Source: Acarospora socialis (lineage: Eukaryota > Ascomycota > Lecanoromycetes > Acarosporales > Acarosporaceae). Taken from it: 64,000 nt of DNA. The stretch covers positions 310,001 through 374,000 of the forward strand of contig JAMYGW020000009.1 of the NCBI GenBank assembly GCA_025617375.2. The letters are read 5' to 3'. Shown one piece after another: positions 36,526 through 50,029 of the stretch. Under the pieces are notes generated by a model, which searched no databases, had not been told where the DNA came from, and was given only the letters and a program-made list of their open reading frames with translations. Position numbers and translations under genes: made by a program. Position 1 is the stretch's first letter; every line of letters begins with the position of its first letter.

Positions 36526-38784
36526 CTCTGTCAGACCTAAGTCTCAGATCAGTCAAATTAGTGATTGGATTGGTGATGACCAGCGAATACCCGCTGCGGT
36601 ATGTTTTGTTTTCTCAGCTAGGTCCTAGGTGCTCCCAAAGCAAGTCTCTTGGATTTGACACCAACCGCCATGTAGGAAAGAACAAGCACACGTGGCCCAT
36701 CTAGTCATGCAATCGTTCTATATTCGTCAACTGAGCAGTCCCAATCTGTGCCGCCCTTTATAACAATGCCTCCTTTTTGCTGTGACTTCTAGATGGCGCG
36801 GCGAGACGGTAGAGGGGTGGTTGACCCTTTGTGGGCCATCTTCTGGGCTTGGTATCTCTGACCTGAACGCTTCCTCCGTGGTGAAAGTCCTGTACAGGAC
36901 GCTCTATTCAAGAACATTCTCGACCATATAATGTATATTTGTGTATGCGCTGCTCCGACCAAGCCCCCTGAGTGATATAGGAACTTCTCCTCAGGTACAT
37001 CAAGAGAAGAGAAGAGGAAACACCAGCAAAACGCAATCGAAACACCACATATTTCGAGGCTAGTTCATCTCCATCCTTTCCTCCTCATCAACCTCACCCT
37101 CATCATCTTACTCCGCAGAAGTAGGTGCAGCCAGAGGTGTGGGCGAGTCCTGCGGGATTGGCTTGCAAGACTACAAGGGCTTGCGACCGAGAGTCGTTCT
37201 CCTCCATATGCGAATTGACATGAGCAATTTTTCTCCTGATATCAATGTCACCGGTAAGTGAGGTTATAAGCGTCGTCGAAGCGGCTTTCGAACTCCGAGA
37301 GCACGTCATTGATTCGTTATCGGGCTCACCAGGCTGATTCGGGAGACACCAGAAGTGGGATATCCTCATCTCTACTCTTTAAGAATTTTGGAGAAAGTAG
37401 TTGAGGTAGGGACCTTTACATCTCATTCAGACACAACAACATGACGGTATCAAACAATGGTCAGAGGCAATGATGGTCATAGAAGCGTAAACTGATCATT
37501 TCAGATATGTCGAAAGGTAAGCCATCAATAAGATGATTCTGATAATACTTTTGGAAAGTCCTGAGAATAATACGCTAGTGAGGTGTTCACAAAGCTATCC
37601 AGCTCCCAGATACTGTGTATAGACAGCGTAAAATACAAGAAAAGGTAGGGAGTTGAGCGACATGGCCGCTGCTCATCATAAGGATTGAGGTGTAAGAAAA
37701 AGAATGTTGTTGCCATACGATGCGTTGTTTGAGGAGTGGAAGTCTCCAGGACTAGTAGTTGGGAGATGTACAACAGATTGCGAGATAATAGTTAGGCAGC
37801 ATGACCTCGTATGAGTGGCATTGCATTGCTCGTTGATCTAATTGTGGTGGTTGAAGATGGTATGTAATGTCAGAAGGGTGAATGGAGAGATGAATGAATG
37901 GATGAAAGGGAAGGACGAGGGAGACGGCAAGGGCGAGAGTAAGGGAGAGGGAGAGAGGATAGGCTGAAAGACAAGTTCCTTACAGATAATGTCCTGTGCC
38001 TCGGTCAACAGAGCTGATACCATAGTACGGAGGGAGAAGAGATGAACGAGGAGGAGGAGAAAGAGAAGAAGAAGAAAGACAAAGAAGAAGAAGAAAACGA
38101 AGAGTTGAAGAAGAAGGAGGAAAAGAAGGGGTTGAACGTAATAGAAATGGAATTAAACAGAGAGAGAGCGAAGAGAAGAAGTGGCACAAGGGAAAATGAA
38201 TGAAAGAGATGATATATACATGAATGGAATGACGACGGTGTATATGTACAATGTATGTAAGAGAGAAGACCAATGCCAACAGAGGAACGAAAGGAAGAAG
38301 GACTAAATCAAATTCTAGACCGTGAACAAATGCCAAATCTCCTGCCACAAAGCACTTAATTGCCTTGGTATAAGACGAACAGAACGTCGACGTGAGACTG
38401 AATTATGGATATTATGGTGGGCATTTAACAGTATGTATTTGAATCAAATATTGTATCAACATCTAAGCAAAATCTCGGGGTCCCTCATATCGGTATTACT
38501 TCAAGTGATGTGCGACAATGCCAATCACATACAACGTGAAGCCGTAGCGAGGTTGCTGATGGCCAAGCTGTGGATCTTTTCTGCTCTGTTCCCCTTCGTC
38601 CTGTACTTGGTACGGTCAATCTTGGGTTGCCTGGCTTGCTTGCTTGGCTTGAATGAGAGGGTTGAGAATTGTGAACATGGTGTTATACGGGTAGATCAGA
38701 AATTCTGTTTAGACATATCAACTGGTTGATATTTTCTCAGATGTGCTGCGATGATTGGACAGTTCGACTACAGTATGCCATAGC
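36526..38784. other. Intergenic, downstream of the kinase gene
   Basis: About 2.2 kb without a convincing gene. A weak minus-strand open stretch at 37103-37369 may be an exon remnant, since a neighbouring frame has an acidic end, D-D-E-G-E-V-D-E-E-E-R. A long polypurine tract lies at about 37880-38210. Confidence 0.4.
37880..38210 (+). repeat. Polypurine (GA-rich) low-complexity tract
   Basis: About 330 bp with long G/A runs on the plus strand (GGGAGAGGGAGAGAGG, GAAGAAGAAGAAAACG and similar) and few pyrimidine interruptions. It lies downstream of the kinase gene and could form triplex or slipped structures; no gene is seen in it. Confidence 0.6.
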
Positions 38785-41700
38785 CTACACGTCCTTTACC
38801 CGCAACCCCCCAACAGTCCCGATTCCGGTCCCAGTCCCAGTACCACTGCCATCAATCTCCGTCTCTACCATCTCCAAGCCCGAAAGACTCGGGTACCGTT
38901 TACTGAAGTTAGCCTCCCAATCCTCGGGTTTTCCATGCTGAAGCTCCATGCCGGGCTGCGACGGCAGTTTGGTACTCTGGTTCGGAAGGTCGGTAGACGA
39001 TGCTAGGGGTGAATCGGACTGACCGCCACCGGTCCGGAGACTTACCGGTTTAGGAGGGGCGGTGGGTCGGAGTTGAGTCCGCTGGGGTAGGATTGTCGCT
39101 GTTGGTTGGTTGCCAATAACACTGGGTTCTTGGTGCCTGGTCTTTTCGACTATTATGTCGGTTGCGGGAGGCAGTCGCGCTTGTGGTATCGGCGCTATGG
39201 CATCCGGGAAAGGCTTCCTTGGCATGCTTGTCGGGCCATGCGAGCTAGGCCTCTGCTCTTGAAAGCGTCGTGGCTGTGATGCCAGCTCCGAGTTGGTAAA
39301 AGGTGCAGACCTGTCGCCAGTCTTAGTTGGCGAGGTTCTGTTGCTCTCCTTCAGGAGTGACTGGACTTTGTTCTGAATCGAAGCTGCACGATTGCTTTCA
39401 CCGCTGCCGTCACCACCAACTGTGTCTCTATCGGCTAGCCTCTTTCGATATTCCGCTGCAGCTGTTGCCACGCGCCTTTCTTCCTGAGACAACCGTCGAC
39501 GTTCCAGCTCACGCCGCACTTCTGGAGATACGTCTTCAGTCTCCTCAAGGACATTTCCGTCATCACTTCTCCCTTCGGTTGCCTCGGACCCTGCAATGGG
39601 TGTAAGACCATTCCGACCTCTATCAGGCGAAGCGCTCGCATTTCCTTGTTCTGGATTACTAGCGTTCGTTTCGAACCGCCGAAAAGCATCGCCGAACTTG
39701 CCTGCCAGCAACGTCTTCGTTCCTGAAAGAGATATAGAGGGCATGCTGGCGCGCTTCACGTGCTTAGAACCACTGCTGCTACGCTTATCTTTCTTTTTCA
39801 ACGCCTCCTCTTCTTCCATTGCGCGCAGAAAATCAACATCCGAAGCTATATTTGTATCTTCTTGGGCTTCACCGGAGCTGCCGGTAATGGTTGAACTAGG
39901 TGTAAGACCCTCCAGAGGCGATATACCTGAATTGCCTTTGCTACGGACCGCCTCACGGTCTCGAAGATAATCTAGATTCGATTCTAAATAGGCACTAGAT
40001 GGTCTTGGCCGTGTGTTCACTGACTTAGAGCGACTAAGTGTGTTATCGAGGTCGAGAGACGACGGCCGCTGACCTTCCAATGAGGGACGGGAAGAGGATG
40101 GAGATTTCGGAACGGTAACCGTGATGATTTGTGATTTCGACCGGTGATCCAGAAAAGCGGGCCTCTTTGGAGCCGAAGAGTCAGGCCACAATGATGTAGC
40201 TCCCATCCTTGCGGTGGGGTAAGCTCTCGGCTGGCTTGACGATCGGTGCTCGGTAGAAGGAGGATAACGGTGATGAAACGAGGATGCCATAGACGTCTTG
40301 GTTTCAGCAGGAGACGGCGACGGCGAAGTCATAGTCCCCGTGGATACCATGACTGGTTGCGGAGGTGCAGGTTGGTGTAAAAGAGAGGATTGCTGGGGTA
40401 GGTCTCTTCGTCCATCTACGGACCTTTGTATGCCGGTTATGTCAACTTTCGAAGCTGTTGAAGCAGCTTTGACATGCGTAGATAGTGATGGTTTGCTCTT
40501 TGGGGGAATGGCGAATGCTTCATCTGCTAACGCTTCCGTGACCCTCTGCGAGATGTTTTTGTTCTGTGACATATTGCCAATTGAGGTATGGTCAAACTCA
40601 AACTTGCTACCGGAATCGTGCAGTAAAGAGAATTGATCTAGAGTTGGAAATCGACCGGAGAGCTCATCCGCCGAGGGAGCAGCTTCTGTAGACAATCTTG
40701 CGGTATCGAGTGCAGCAAATGGATCGCTTGCGGCGCCTCTCAAAGGAGACGGGCTTGGCTTGGTGGCGATATGTTCTGTGTGCGGCTTGGTAGGCCGACC
40801 CCGTCTCATTGGGACAATATCCGGTAGGGCTTGTTGTACTTGCACGGGCGGTGCCGTGAAAGCTCCAACCATAGGTGGAGAGGCCATTGTTAAGTCAGGT
40901 GAGGGTAGCTGTTGACTTGCCCGGTTTTCTGACCTTGATCTTCCGGTATAGATCTGTGAAACGTAAGTTAAGACTCTATCGAAGACAACGGAGACTGACA
41001 TCTTTGATTGGTACTTCGGTGCCACGCATGAGACACACTTCACGCACAACTTGGTAGATATTTGGTCGAAGCTGCGGGTTTTCTCGTAGCATAGATGCTG
41101 CCTAGGTCAGTCTCGAGGATAGAATAGATTGATATCAAACCGAAACCAACCTATTAGCTTCTTTACTCGGTCCGAAAACGCTGGGTAGTTGGGGAATTTG
41201 AAGCTTGCGTTAAGGATTGCCATCTGGCCGAGCTCTTCAAATGGAGTGGTATAGTAGCAGAGCTTGTAGAGCAACACCCCCAGAGCCCAAATATCACTTT
41301 TCTCATCAATCGGCTGCTTTCGATACACGTCGATCATTTCCGGACTTCGGTATTGTAGAGTTGTGTGCCTTTGTACGTCATCTTCGATGAGCCTGCCTTC
41401 TGCAGCCGTCGTTGCCGCAGGCCGTGGAGGCGCAGTGGATCCGAAGTCGCAAAGCTTGTATCTTCTACCTGACCCTGATGCCGATATAAGAACGTTCTCT
41501 ACCTTGAGATCCCGATGCAGTAACGGCGGCTTGAGGTAGTGCATACAGGCAACTCCTTCGGCAACGTCGGAAAAGATCTTCATGATCTCGGGTTCCGTGA
41601 GACGGTTCTGCAACCGGGTGTTCATGAAATCAATCAAACCGCCGCCGGCACAATACTCCATCAGCAAAAATACCTCGTAGCCTCCGCCTTTCAGCTGCGA

Positions 41701-42051
41701 AGCATGTGAGTCGATATAGGTGACGATGTGCCGGTGCCCCTTCAATTTCTTCATAGTCTCCACCTCCGTCCTCATCTCCGCCAGAGCATCCTTATCCGCT
41801 ACTGCAACCCTCTTGAGAACGGCACGATCTTCCCCATTGATCGGCTTTGGCAGCCTGACCAGGTAGACATGAGCGAAACCCCCTTCGGACAGATACTTCT
41901 CAATTACCACCCTCTGTTTGCCAACCTGAACCTTTGTACCCGGAGCAAACGTTCCTGCCGGGACTGCTGCTACCACGACTGGTGCCTTGAACGTGACAGG
42001 TCGAGGCGGTATTACAGACGCCGCGATGGGAACGTTGAGAGCTGAAGCCAT
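38785..42051 (-). CDS. Ark1/Prk1-family serine/threonine kinase
   Basis: Exons on the minus strand are 42051..41151, 41097..41000 and 40953..38785; 1055 aa. The kinase domain covers about residues 40-330. It has a Gly-rich loop S-E-G-G-F-A-H-V-Y, A-V-L-K as the lysine motif, H-R-D-L-K-V-E-N, D-F-G-S and S-P-E in the activation segment. This set fits the Ark1/Prk1/Akl1 (NAK) family. The first intron ends the domain inside K-K-L-I-A-S-M-L-R. A ~720-residue Ser/Pro-rich tail follows, with a short conserved end (D-W-E-A-N-F, R-Y-P-S-L) near the stop. In yeast these kinases phosphorylate coat proteins at cortical actin patches and end endocytic assembly. The second intron is only 46 nt. Confidence 0.9.
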
Positions 42052-43556
42052 GCCCCGTGATCGACGTGTAGCCGTGATCCAGCACCGGAGCAATGCCTCA
42101 CCAGAGCTATCGTGCGTGCATACAGAGACTGACAGAAGGTATTGGGCCACGAGTTAATCCCATATGTCTTTGGAAGTTGGTAAAAAACAGATATGGGGCG
42201 TTGAATGTTATTGGACCTACGGACCACAGTTCGGCTTTCTCCCTGTCATTGGCCCGTGCAGTAGTGCAGTACCGCATCGATGTGGCGCAGTCAGGAACCT
42301 TCGAAGACAAATCTATAATCGAAACTTCTGGACGCAAGTCGAGTCGTCTTACTATAAATATTTCAACTGACTTGTCTTGAAATAATATCAACTACCTAAA
42401 GATACTGTCAATGAAGCATTTGGCTAAGGTATGAGACACTGATAGTCTCTAGCATGTGGTTACGGAAGTATGACTTCTACTCCATACGTCCGCTGAACCG
42501 GTGAGACGATAATTGGCTTAGATTTTCTGCACTGCCAACGTTCAAAGCTCGGTCAGATGGCTGACATTCTCCTTGCGAGTACTATGGTATTCCGTTGACA
42601 TTATCGCCCTTGGTGGGATTGAACAGATAGCACAGTGCTCGAGTATGTTGAGTCACAAGCTGTCCTTTAGGCAGCATCAAAGCAGTTCGACTATAATTCA
42701 GCGTGGGTCATTCGGACAGCGGAGAATGTACAACACCTGGTTTCCCCGAAAGCCATGTCAAGAGTTGGAGGAGTCAAGTAAACGCCTCAAACCATCTACT
42801 CTACAGAGCAAAACATCGGTCTATAGTCACTAAATACAAGCAATGTTTTTCTAGCCATGCTTTTCAAGTTACTGCCCTAATCTGCTTATTGCTTACTTAT
42901 AGGAATATCATACGAGTATACGTATACGTGTCTTGGTATGGTACACGATGAGTTCAAAGCCGTCGTGAAAAGAGGAGTATTGCGGTAACGGCGTTAATCT
43001 GCAGTTGTGGAATGACTCCTCAGTTGATGCGATCAAGTCAGCCCCCAACTCTCCATCCGTACGCTCTGATGAGAAGTAGAGGTTGAGTTGAGGTTCAGGC
43101 AACCTTTTCCCCATGCAAAGCACTGTGGTCCAGAACCCTGAACCCTGAAGGCGCGCTTTGCCGCATGCGTGATAGCAAACGAGCCTATCGCAACGTAGCC
43201 GTGAATCGATTAGCTGTCCTCCTTTCCAGGGCTGGCGTGACTTTTTACTTAAGACCAGCCAGCTGCCGCCGCCGCCGCCTTTCTGATGCTGTTTGCTGCT
43301 TGCTGCCTGCGCATCCTCTTTCCCCCCTCGCGACTTCTTACTTTACTAGACTCAGATTCATTATCACGTGCAACGGACTACAACAACACCCGTCGACCTT
43401 TCCTAATCTGATTGATGAATGTCAAAGAAGCAGCAATGTCACTCATTTATTATGTATTTCGCTATCTCTCGCGGTCCTGAAGATGGTGATTTTTGCTATC
43501 GCTCCTAAGTCCAGCAAATTTTTACACGCGCGCAAATCAATCCACTATCGCAAAAG
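42052..43556. other. Divergent intergenic region (kinase / MOT1)
   Basis: 1.5 kb between two genes pointing away from each other, so both promoters should lie here. Repeats of AACCCTGA (about 43132-43149) and a TATACGTATACG run (about 42917-42928) are seen. No gene is recognised. Confidence 0.5.
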
Positions 43557-46500
43557 ATGACTTCCAGGTGGGCGAACTTGTCCCACCCACTCGCTCTCAC
43601 TCCCTGCAGCTGGTCCGCCGCTAACGTCACGTGCTAGACTTGATCGCTTAGTCACGTATGAAACCTGAAACCCGAAACCCTTGCTTACACGAGAGGGCGT
43701 ATTTGGATGCAGGTGCCATTGCCGCCTTACTGACACTTTGTACCAGACTTCTCGAGACCGGCAGTACACAACTGATCCGAAATACCGCCGCTCAGCAACT
43801 GGCGGATGTTCAGAAGCAGCATCCTGACGAGCTCTTCAACCTTCTCACACGAGTAGTCCCTTATCTGAGATCCAGATCATGGGACACTCGGATAACAGCC
43901 GCCAAAGCGATAGGCGGCATCGTCGAAAACGCAGATCGATTCGATCCCAACGGGGACGATCCATCCGTGAAGCCTATCTCTGACGATGAGTTGACGACTC
44001 TAGAGACGTTGAAATTAGAGCAGGGTGCTCCTAGTTCACACTCGGATGACCAGTTACAGCTTAGAACCCTTGACATTGCCGCAATATTGACGCATGGCAA
44101 GAAACTACTCGGTAGTGCCGGGAAGGAGTATGACTATTCGTTGGCGTCTCTGGATCCGACTGCGAGGCTTGCGCTGCAGAAGAAGAGCTTGACCGCAAGG
44201 CTGGGGCTGGGAGGGGAGTATATGGAAGATGATCTGGTCACTGAGAAGGACTTCGCGCCGCACGGCATCTCCCACACTCCAGGATTGCCAAGGGTCGACA
44301 CTTCGATGACCTTTCCCTCTCGCACCAACAGCATCACATCACCCTCGCCATACTCGGCTGTGTCACCTTATGAATTCATGTCTCAGACTCCAACAGAAGA
44401 TTCAGGTCTCAGTAAGAGGCAGTTGAATCAACTGAAGAGGAAGAACAAAATGAACGCCAAGAACCAGGCGAACAAGGTCAGGGTTGTCGATTTGTCAGTA
44501 CGCCGTGCAAGCGTGGATATCCCTCAAACTCCATCCGTCTCAGAGCCATATCCCATCAAAACCGAGATTAAAAGTGAGCATGTTGTGGATGATCCATCCG
44601 GATATTTCTCCACGGATCGGTTGAATGGCGACGACAACTCCAAAATTGTTTCGGAGTTCAAGGGCCAGACTGTACCGGAAAGGTCCGCCATCCAGGCTGA
44701 GTCTGACGAGGAAGGGTTTGAGTGGCCCTTTGAACGACTGTGCGAGTTTCTGACCGTCGATCTGTTTGACCACAATTGGGAAATACGTCACGGGGCCGCG
44801 ATGGGGCTGCGAGAAGTCATCCGAGTTCATGGTGCTGGTGCCGGTCGTCAACGGGGCAAAACCCAACTCGAAAACGCGGTGCTAAACCTACGATGGCTCG
44901 ATGACCTGGCTTGCCGCCTCTGCTGTGTGTTTATGCTGGATCGCTTCGGAGATTACATCTCCGACAATGTGGTCGCACCAATCAGAGAAACTGTGGGCCA
45001 AACATTAGGCGCTCTTCTACTACATCTTCCAGAATCTACGGTGTACGCGGTATACCACGTTCTATACCGGTTGGTTATGCAAAGCGATATAGGTGTCAAG
45101 ATGCCCATCTGGGAGGTCTGCCATGGTGGGATGATTGGCTTGAGATACCTGGTTGCTGTCCGCAAAGACCTCCTTTTGAAGGACAACAACATTCTGGATG
45201 GCGTTGGCCAAGCGGTGATGAAGGGTTTGGAGGATATGGATGACGACGTCCGAGCAGTGAGCGCGGCAACGTTGATACCCATCGCGCAGGATTTTGTCAC
45301 TTTTCGACCAGAAGCGTTGAACAAACTGATAAACATTGTCTGGAACTGTCTATCCAACCTAAGAGATGACTTAAGTGCCAGTACTGGCTCGGTCATGGAC
45401 CTGCTTGCGAAGCTGTGCAATTTCCCAGAGGTTCTGGAGGCGATGAAGAAGAACGCTTCAGTTAACCCAGACCAGTCCTTTGCTTTGCTCGTACCAAGGC
45501 TGTATCCGTTTCTACGCCATACCATTACGAGCGTTCGCTCAGCTGTCCTTCGAGCGTTTCTGACATTCTTAGAGATTGAAGGAGACGGCACGAAAAGCTG
45601 GGTGGATGGTAAAATATTGCGTCTCACATTCCAGAATCTACTGGTAGAGCGTAATGAAGGCGTCCTCGAGCTTTCTCTACAAGTCTGGACCGCCTTGTCA
45701 GACGTTCTAGCGGACCGTAGTCCAGATCGGTTCGCTTCGGAATTTCTACCGCACTTAGATCCCTTAATCACGCTCTCGCTTCATCCGATTGGGGTTTCGA
45801 GGTCCCCTCTTCCTATGGATCCATCACTATTCATTCGTCCATCCGGACAAACCTACACCATCCCTGGCCCATTGCCGATCCGGCCATCACCAGCCAGCAC
45901 CTGCGATACACAGACTCGACGTCGACGCAAGTCGGAGAAGAAGGAAGAGCCACCACCGTCGACGCACAATGTGGACGGCCATATGATACAAGGGGACGTC
46001 GACTTAGTTGGAGCTGATGTACTGCTCAGATCCAAGGTGTATGCCGCCAAAGCACTGAGTAAAGCAATGAGCTTGTGGCCCAAGGATGCAAGCATAGGAA
46101 TATTCGGTGCTCGGCTGGTCCCGTATCTGCGGTCTCTATATGCATCAACTCAAGTAATCACAGCTATGGTCATGGAAGAGTATGCCCGGGCGTCACAGGA
46201 GTTTACAGTTTTAGCTCAGGCATTCGCCGGTGCTCTGCACCCAGTGGTCGAGGAGGAGCGGCCTTCCAGCTACGCAGATATTGTCAGCTACTTGCAGATT
46301 GTCCGTGCGCAATGCCACTCCTTGCTGAACGCATTTCGAGACCACGGCCACGCCCCATCGTCGAAGATACCAGTCATTGCGGTCGTGGTTCAAGGGGAGG
46401 CTGAAGCAGGGCCCAACGCATTTTCGATCGCGGATGCCGACAAGATCGTGGAGCAGGACTTCGAGCGCCTAAAGAGGTTGCTGACGCCTGCTCAGCGTAT

Positions 46501-49489
46501 CACTTCAATTCAAGTTCTCAACGATTCTAAGACTCTTGCCGTCACCGCCATTGAGGAAGCAAAGTACGTCAAAGAGCAGAGAGACGTGCGCATACGGGCT
46601 GCTGCGGCTGCGGCAATGGTGGCTTTGGGAGAGATCCCAAGAAAACCTAGCCATATCATCAAGGCGATGATGGACAGTATCAAGAAGGAAGAAAACTTCG
46701 AAGTCCAAAAACGATCTGCCGCTGGCATAGCCTCACTCATCGAGCACTACACCAAACCTGGTTCACGTGGCCCCGTAGATAAGATCATCTCGAACCTGGT
46801 AAAGTTCTGCTGTGTTGATACCTCGGAAACTCCTGAATTCCATACAAATGCCGACCTGGTCGATTCGATTCTGTCACTGCGGAAGGAAGAAGATCGGAGA
46901 GACCATCCTGATGCAGCCAAGTTTGAGCAAGAAGCCAAGAATGCCAGAACCATGAGGAGGGGTGCGAAAGAGGCCCTGGAACGGCTGGCTATTATCTTTG
47001 GTGGCGAGCTACTAGATAAAATATCAACACTGAAGTCTCTTCTCATAGAGCCGCTTGAGCAGGCTTTTGACGGAGATTTCCCTTCGAACCTCAAAGATCC
47101 TAGCATCACTCTCGGGCAGGAGGTAGTTGACGGATTATCAACAATCAGAGCCTTGATGCCAAAACTACACGCCGGGATCCACCCAGTCATTCTCAGGATC
47201 CTGCCATTGGTAGCGAAAGCTCTACGGTCACCGTTATCCGTTTTGCGATACGCCGCAGCGAAGTGTTTTGCCACTATCTGCAGCGTTCTAACCATTGAAG
47301 GTATGACGATGCTGGTGGAGCAGGTGTTGTCTACCATCACGAACCCGCTGGACATGCACTGTCGTCAGGGTGCCATCGAATGTGTCTACCATCTCATACA
47401 CGTCATGGAAGATGGCATTCTGCCTTATGTGGTTTTCCTGATTGTGCCTGTTCTTGGTCGTATGAGTGACTCGGATAATGATATTAGGCTCCTCGCGACA
47501 ACAAGCTTTGCAACACTAGTAAAACTTGTGCCGTTAGAAGCCGGTATACCAGATCCCCCCGGCCTATCACCAGAGCTCTTGAAAGGAAGGGACCGGGAAC
47601 GCAAGTTTATAGCTCAGATGCTCGACGTGCACAAGGTCGAACCTTTCGAGATACCGGTCGCTATCAAGGCAGAACTGCGGTCGTACCAGCAGGAAGGTGT
47701 CAACTGGTTAGCCTTTCTCAATCGCTACCATCTACATGGTGTGCTCTGCGATGATATGGGACTGGGCAAGACCCTTCAGACTTTGTGTATTGTCGCCAGC
47801 GACCATCACATGAGAGCGGAAGAATATGCCAAAACGCAAGCTCCTGACGTTCGTCGACTACCGTCGTTAATAGTCTGTCCGCCAACATTGTCCGGTCACT
47901 GGCAACAGGAGATCAAGACATATGCACCCTTCCTAACCTCGCTAGCATACGTCGGTCCACCTTCGGACCGTTCTAGGCTGAGGTCGCAGTTGGGTAAGAC
48001 AGATATCGTTATCACCTCATACGATATCTGTAGGAACGACGCCGACGTTCTTGCTCCGCTAAGCTGGAATTATTGTGTCCTGGATGAAGGCCATCTTATC
48101 AAGAATCCCAGGGCCAAGACTACAATAGCAGTGAAACGTCTCATCAGCAATCACCGGTTAATCCTGTCTGGAACGCCAATACAAAACAACGTACTGGAAC
48201 TCTGGTCGTTGTTTGATTTCCTGATGCCCGGATTCCTCGGCACGGAGAAGGTCTTCTTAGATCGATTTGCGAAGCCAATTGCCGCTAGCCGTTTCAGCAA
48301 GTCCTCCTCCAAGGAGCAGGAAGCTGGAGCTCTCGCCATCGAAGCTCTACACAAACAGGTTTTACCGTTTTTGCTGCGAAGACTCAAAGAAGAGGTTCTC
48401 AACGATCTCCCGCCAAAAATTCTGCAGAACTATTATTGCGACCTTAGTGAACTACAGAAGAAGCTGTTCGAAGACTTCACGAAGAAGGAGCGCAAGACAC
48501 TTGCGGATAGCGCAGGTAGCAGCGATAAGGAAGCGAAACAGCACATCTTCCAAGCTTTACAATACATGCGCAAGCTTTGCAACTCGCCAGCATTGGTAGT
48601 CAAAGGAGGCCATAAGCAGTATGACTCGATACAACGACAGCTGGCGAACCAACACTCGAGCATCCGTGATTTGGCTCATGCCCCTAAGCTGACCGCTCTT
48701 CGAGACCTGCTGGTCGACTGCGGCATCGGTACCGAGACGTCGACGGAAGGAGAGCTGAGTACCGAGACGAACTACGTTAGCCAGCACCGCGCGCTTATCT
48801 TCTGTCAGATGAAGGAGATGCTTGACATGGTGCAGAATGATGTCCTCAGAAAATTGCTTCCCTCAGTCCAGTTCTTGCGACTTGACGGGAGCGTGGAGGC
48901 AAACAAGAGACAGAATATCGTCAACCAGTTCAATACCGATCCGAGCTACGACGTGTTGCTCCTCACTACGAGCGTTGGTGGACTCGGTCTTAATCTGACA
49001 GGGGCCGACACGGTGATTTTCGTCGAGCATGATTGGAACCCACAGAAAGATCTCCAAGCTATGGATCGAGCGCATCGAATTGGGCAAAAGAAGGTAGTGA
49101 ACGTTTATCGGTTGATCACAAGAGGCACTCTAGAGGAAAAGATTATGAAGTAGGTTCAGTTGCCTCCAATAGATATGGTGTCATTGCTAACAATGTATAG
49201 TCTGCAACGTTTCAAGATCGACGTTGCATCCACAGTAGTCAATCAGCAAAACGCCGGTCTTGGGACAATGGAAACGGACCAGATCCTCGATCTCTTCAAC
49301 CTCGGAGAGACCGCTGATGGAATCGATAAACCGGTCGAAGGTAACGAGGAAGAGATGGTAGACATCAACGGTGAGGTCAAGGAAAAGGGCAAGAAGGGAT
49401 GGTTGGATGATCTAGGAGAGCTGTGGGACGACAAACAGTACGAGGAAGAGTATAATTTGGATTCTTTCTTGGCGACTATGAAGGCTTAG
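43557..49489 (+). CDS. MOT1: TBP-associated SNF2 ATPase MOT1
   Basis: Exons 43557..43567 (11 nt), 43638..43655 (18 nt), 43747..49149 and 49201..49489; 1906 aa. The two micro-exons are needed to give the family start M-T-S-R-L-D-R-L-V-T-L-L-E-T-G-S-T-Q. The N-terminal two thirds are HEAT repeats that in yeast and human grip TBP. The SNF2 ATPase follows, with D-D-M-G-L-G-K-T-L-Q (about residue 1345), D-E-G-H, S-G-T-P-I-Q-N-N (about 1484) and D-R-A-H-R-I-G-Q (about 1783). The last intron splits N in I-M-N-L-Q-R-F-K, and a conserved C-terminal bridge ends the protein. MOT1 removes TBP from DNA using ATP and redistributes it between promoters, in the nucleus. Length and motifs match full-length fungal MOT1. 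Confidence 0.95.
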
Positions 49490-50029
49490 CCGACGCAGGC
49501 GTCACGCTATGAGCATCACGAGCAGCATGTTGTTGTGCATCTTCAGCGATTTGGCGTACTTGAAGCCTCGTGTTGGCATCATTCTCGGTATTGCATTTCA
49601 GCGAGGGGCATTGCGTGATTTCACTTGGCCATTAGCCAGTGGTTGGTTGTAAGAGTACACATGGAGCATCGTACTGATACAATCCACAGCCAATACTTTC
49701 TTTCACTTATCTACTCTCCCAGTCGGCAGTTGTCGACTGGCCAAGGTCCAGCGGCAGTGATCAATTAGTCTTGCAGCTGACAGGTAACAGAGCTTCAGCT
49801 TCATGTGGGGTTCGAGCCAAACTCTAATTTACCCCACACGTTCAGAGCTGCTCCGGACTATCATTTTCCGACAAACCCGAGCAGTGATGTGCTATTGACA
49901 ATTGTCATATAGGACACTGGATCTGTCTATCTGTCCTGCCTATCATCAATCCAGTATACAAGCACACGTTCTTTGCTCCGAGTAAATCAAGATCCTCCAA
50001 GACACTTATCACAGATAGAATTAGCAGTC
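49490..50029. other. Intergenic: MOT1 3' side and next promoter
   Basis: About 540 bp between two plus-strand genes. A GGGGTTCGAGCC box at 49806-49817 recalls a tRNA B box, but no tRNA can be folded around it. Nothing else is recognised. Confidence 0.4.

Noticed and set aside
49780-49860. GGGGTTCGAGCC box resembling a tRNA B box
   Set aside because: The bases flanking the loop do not pair as a T-stem and no cloverleaf is possible.
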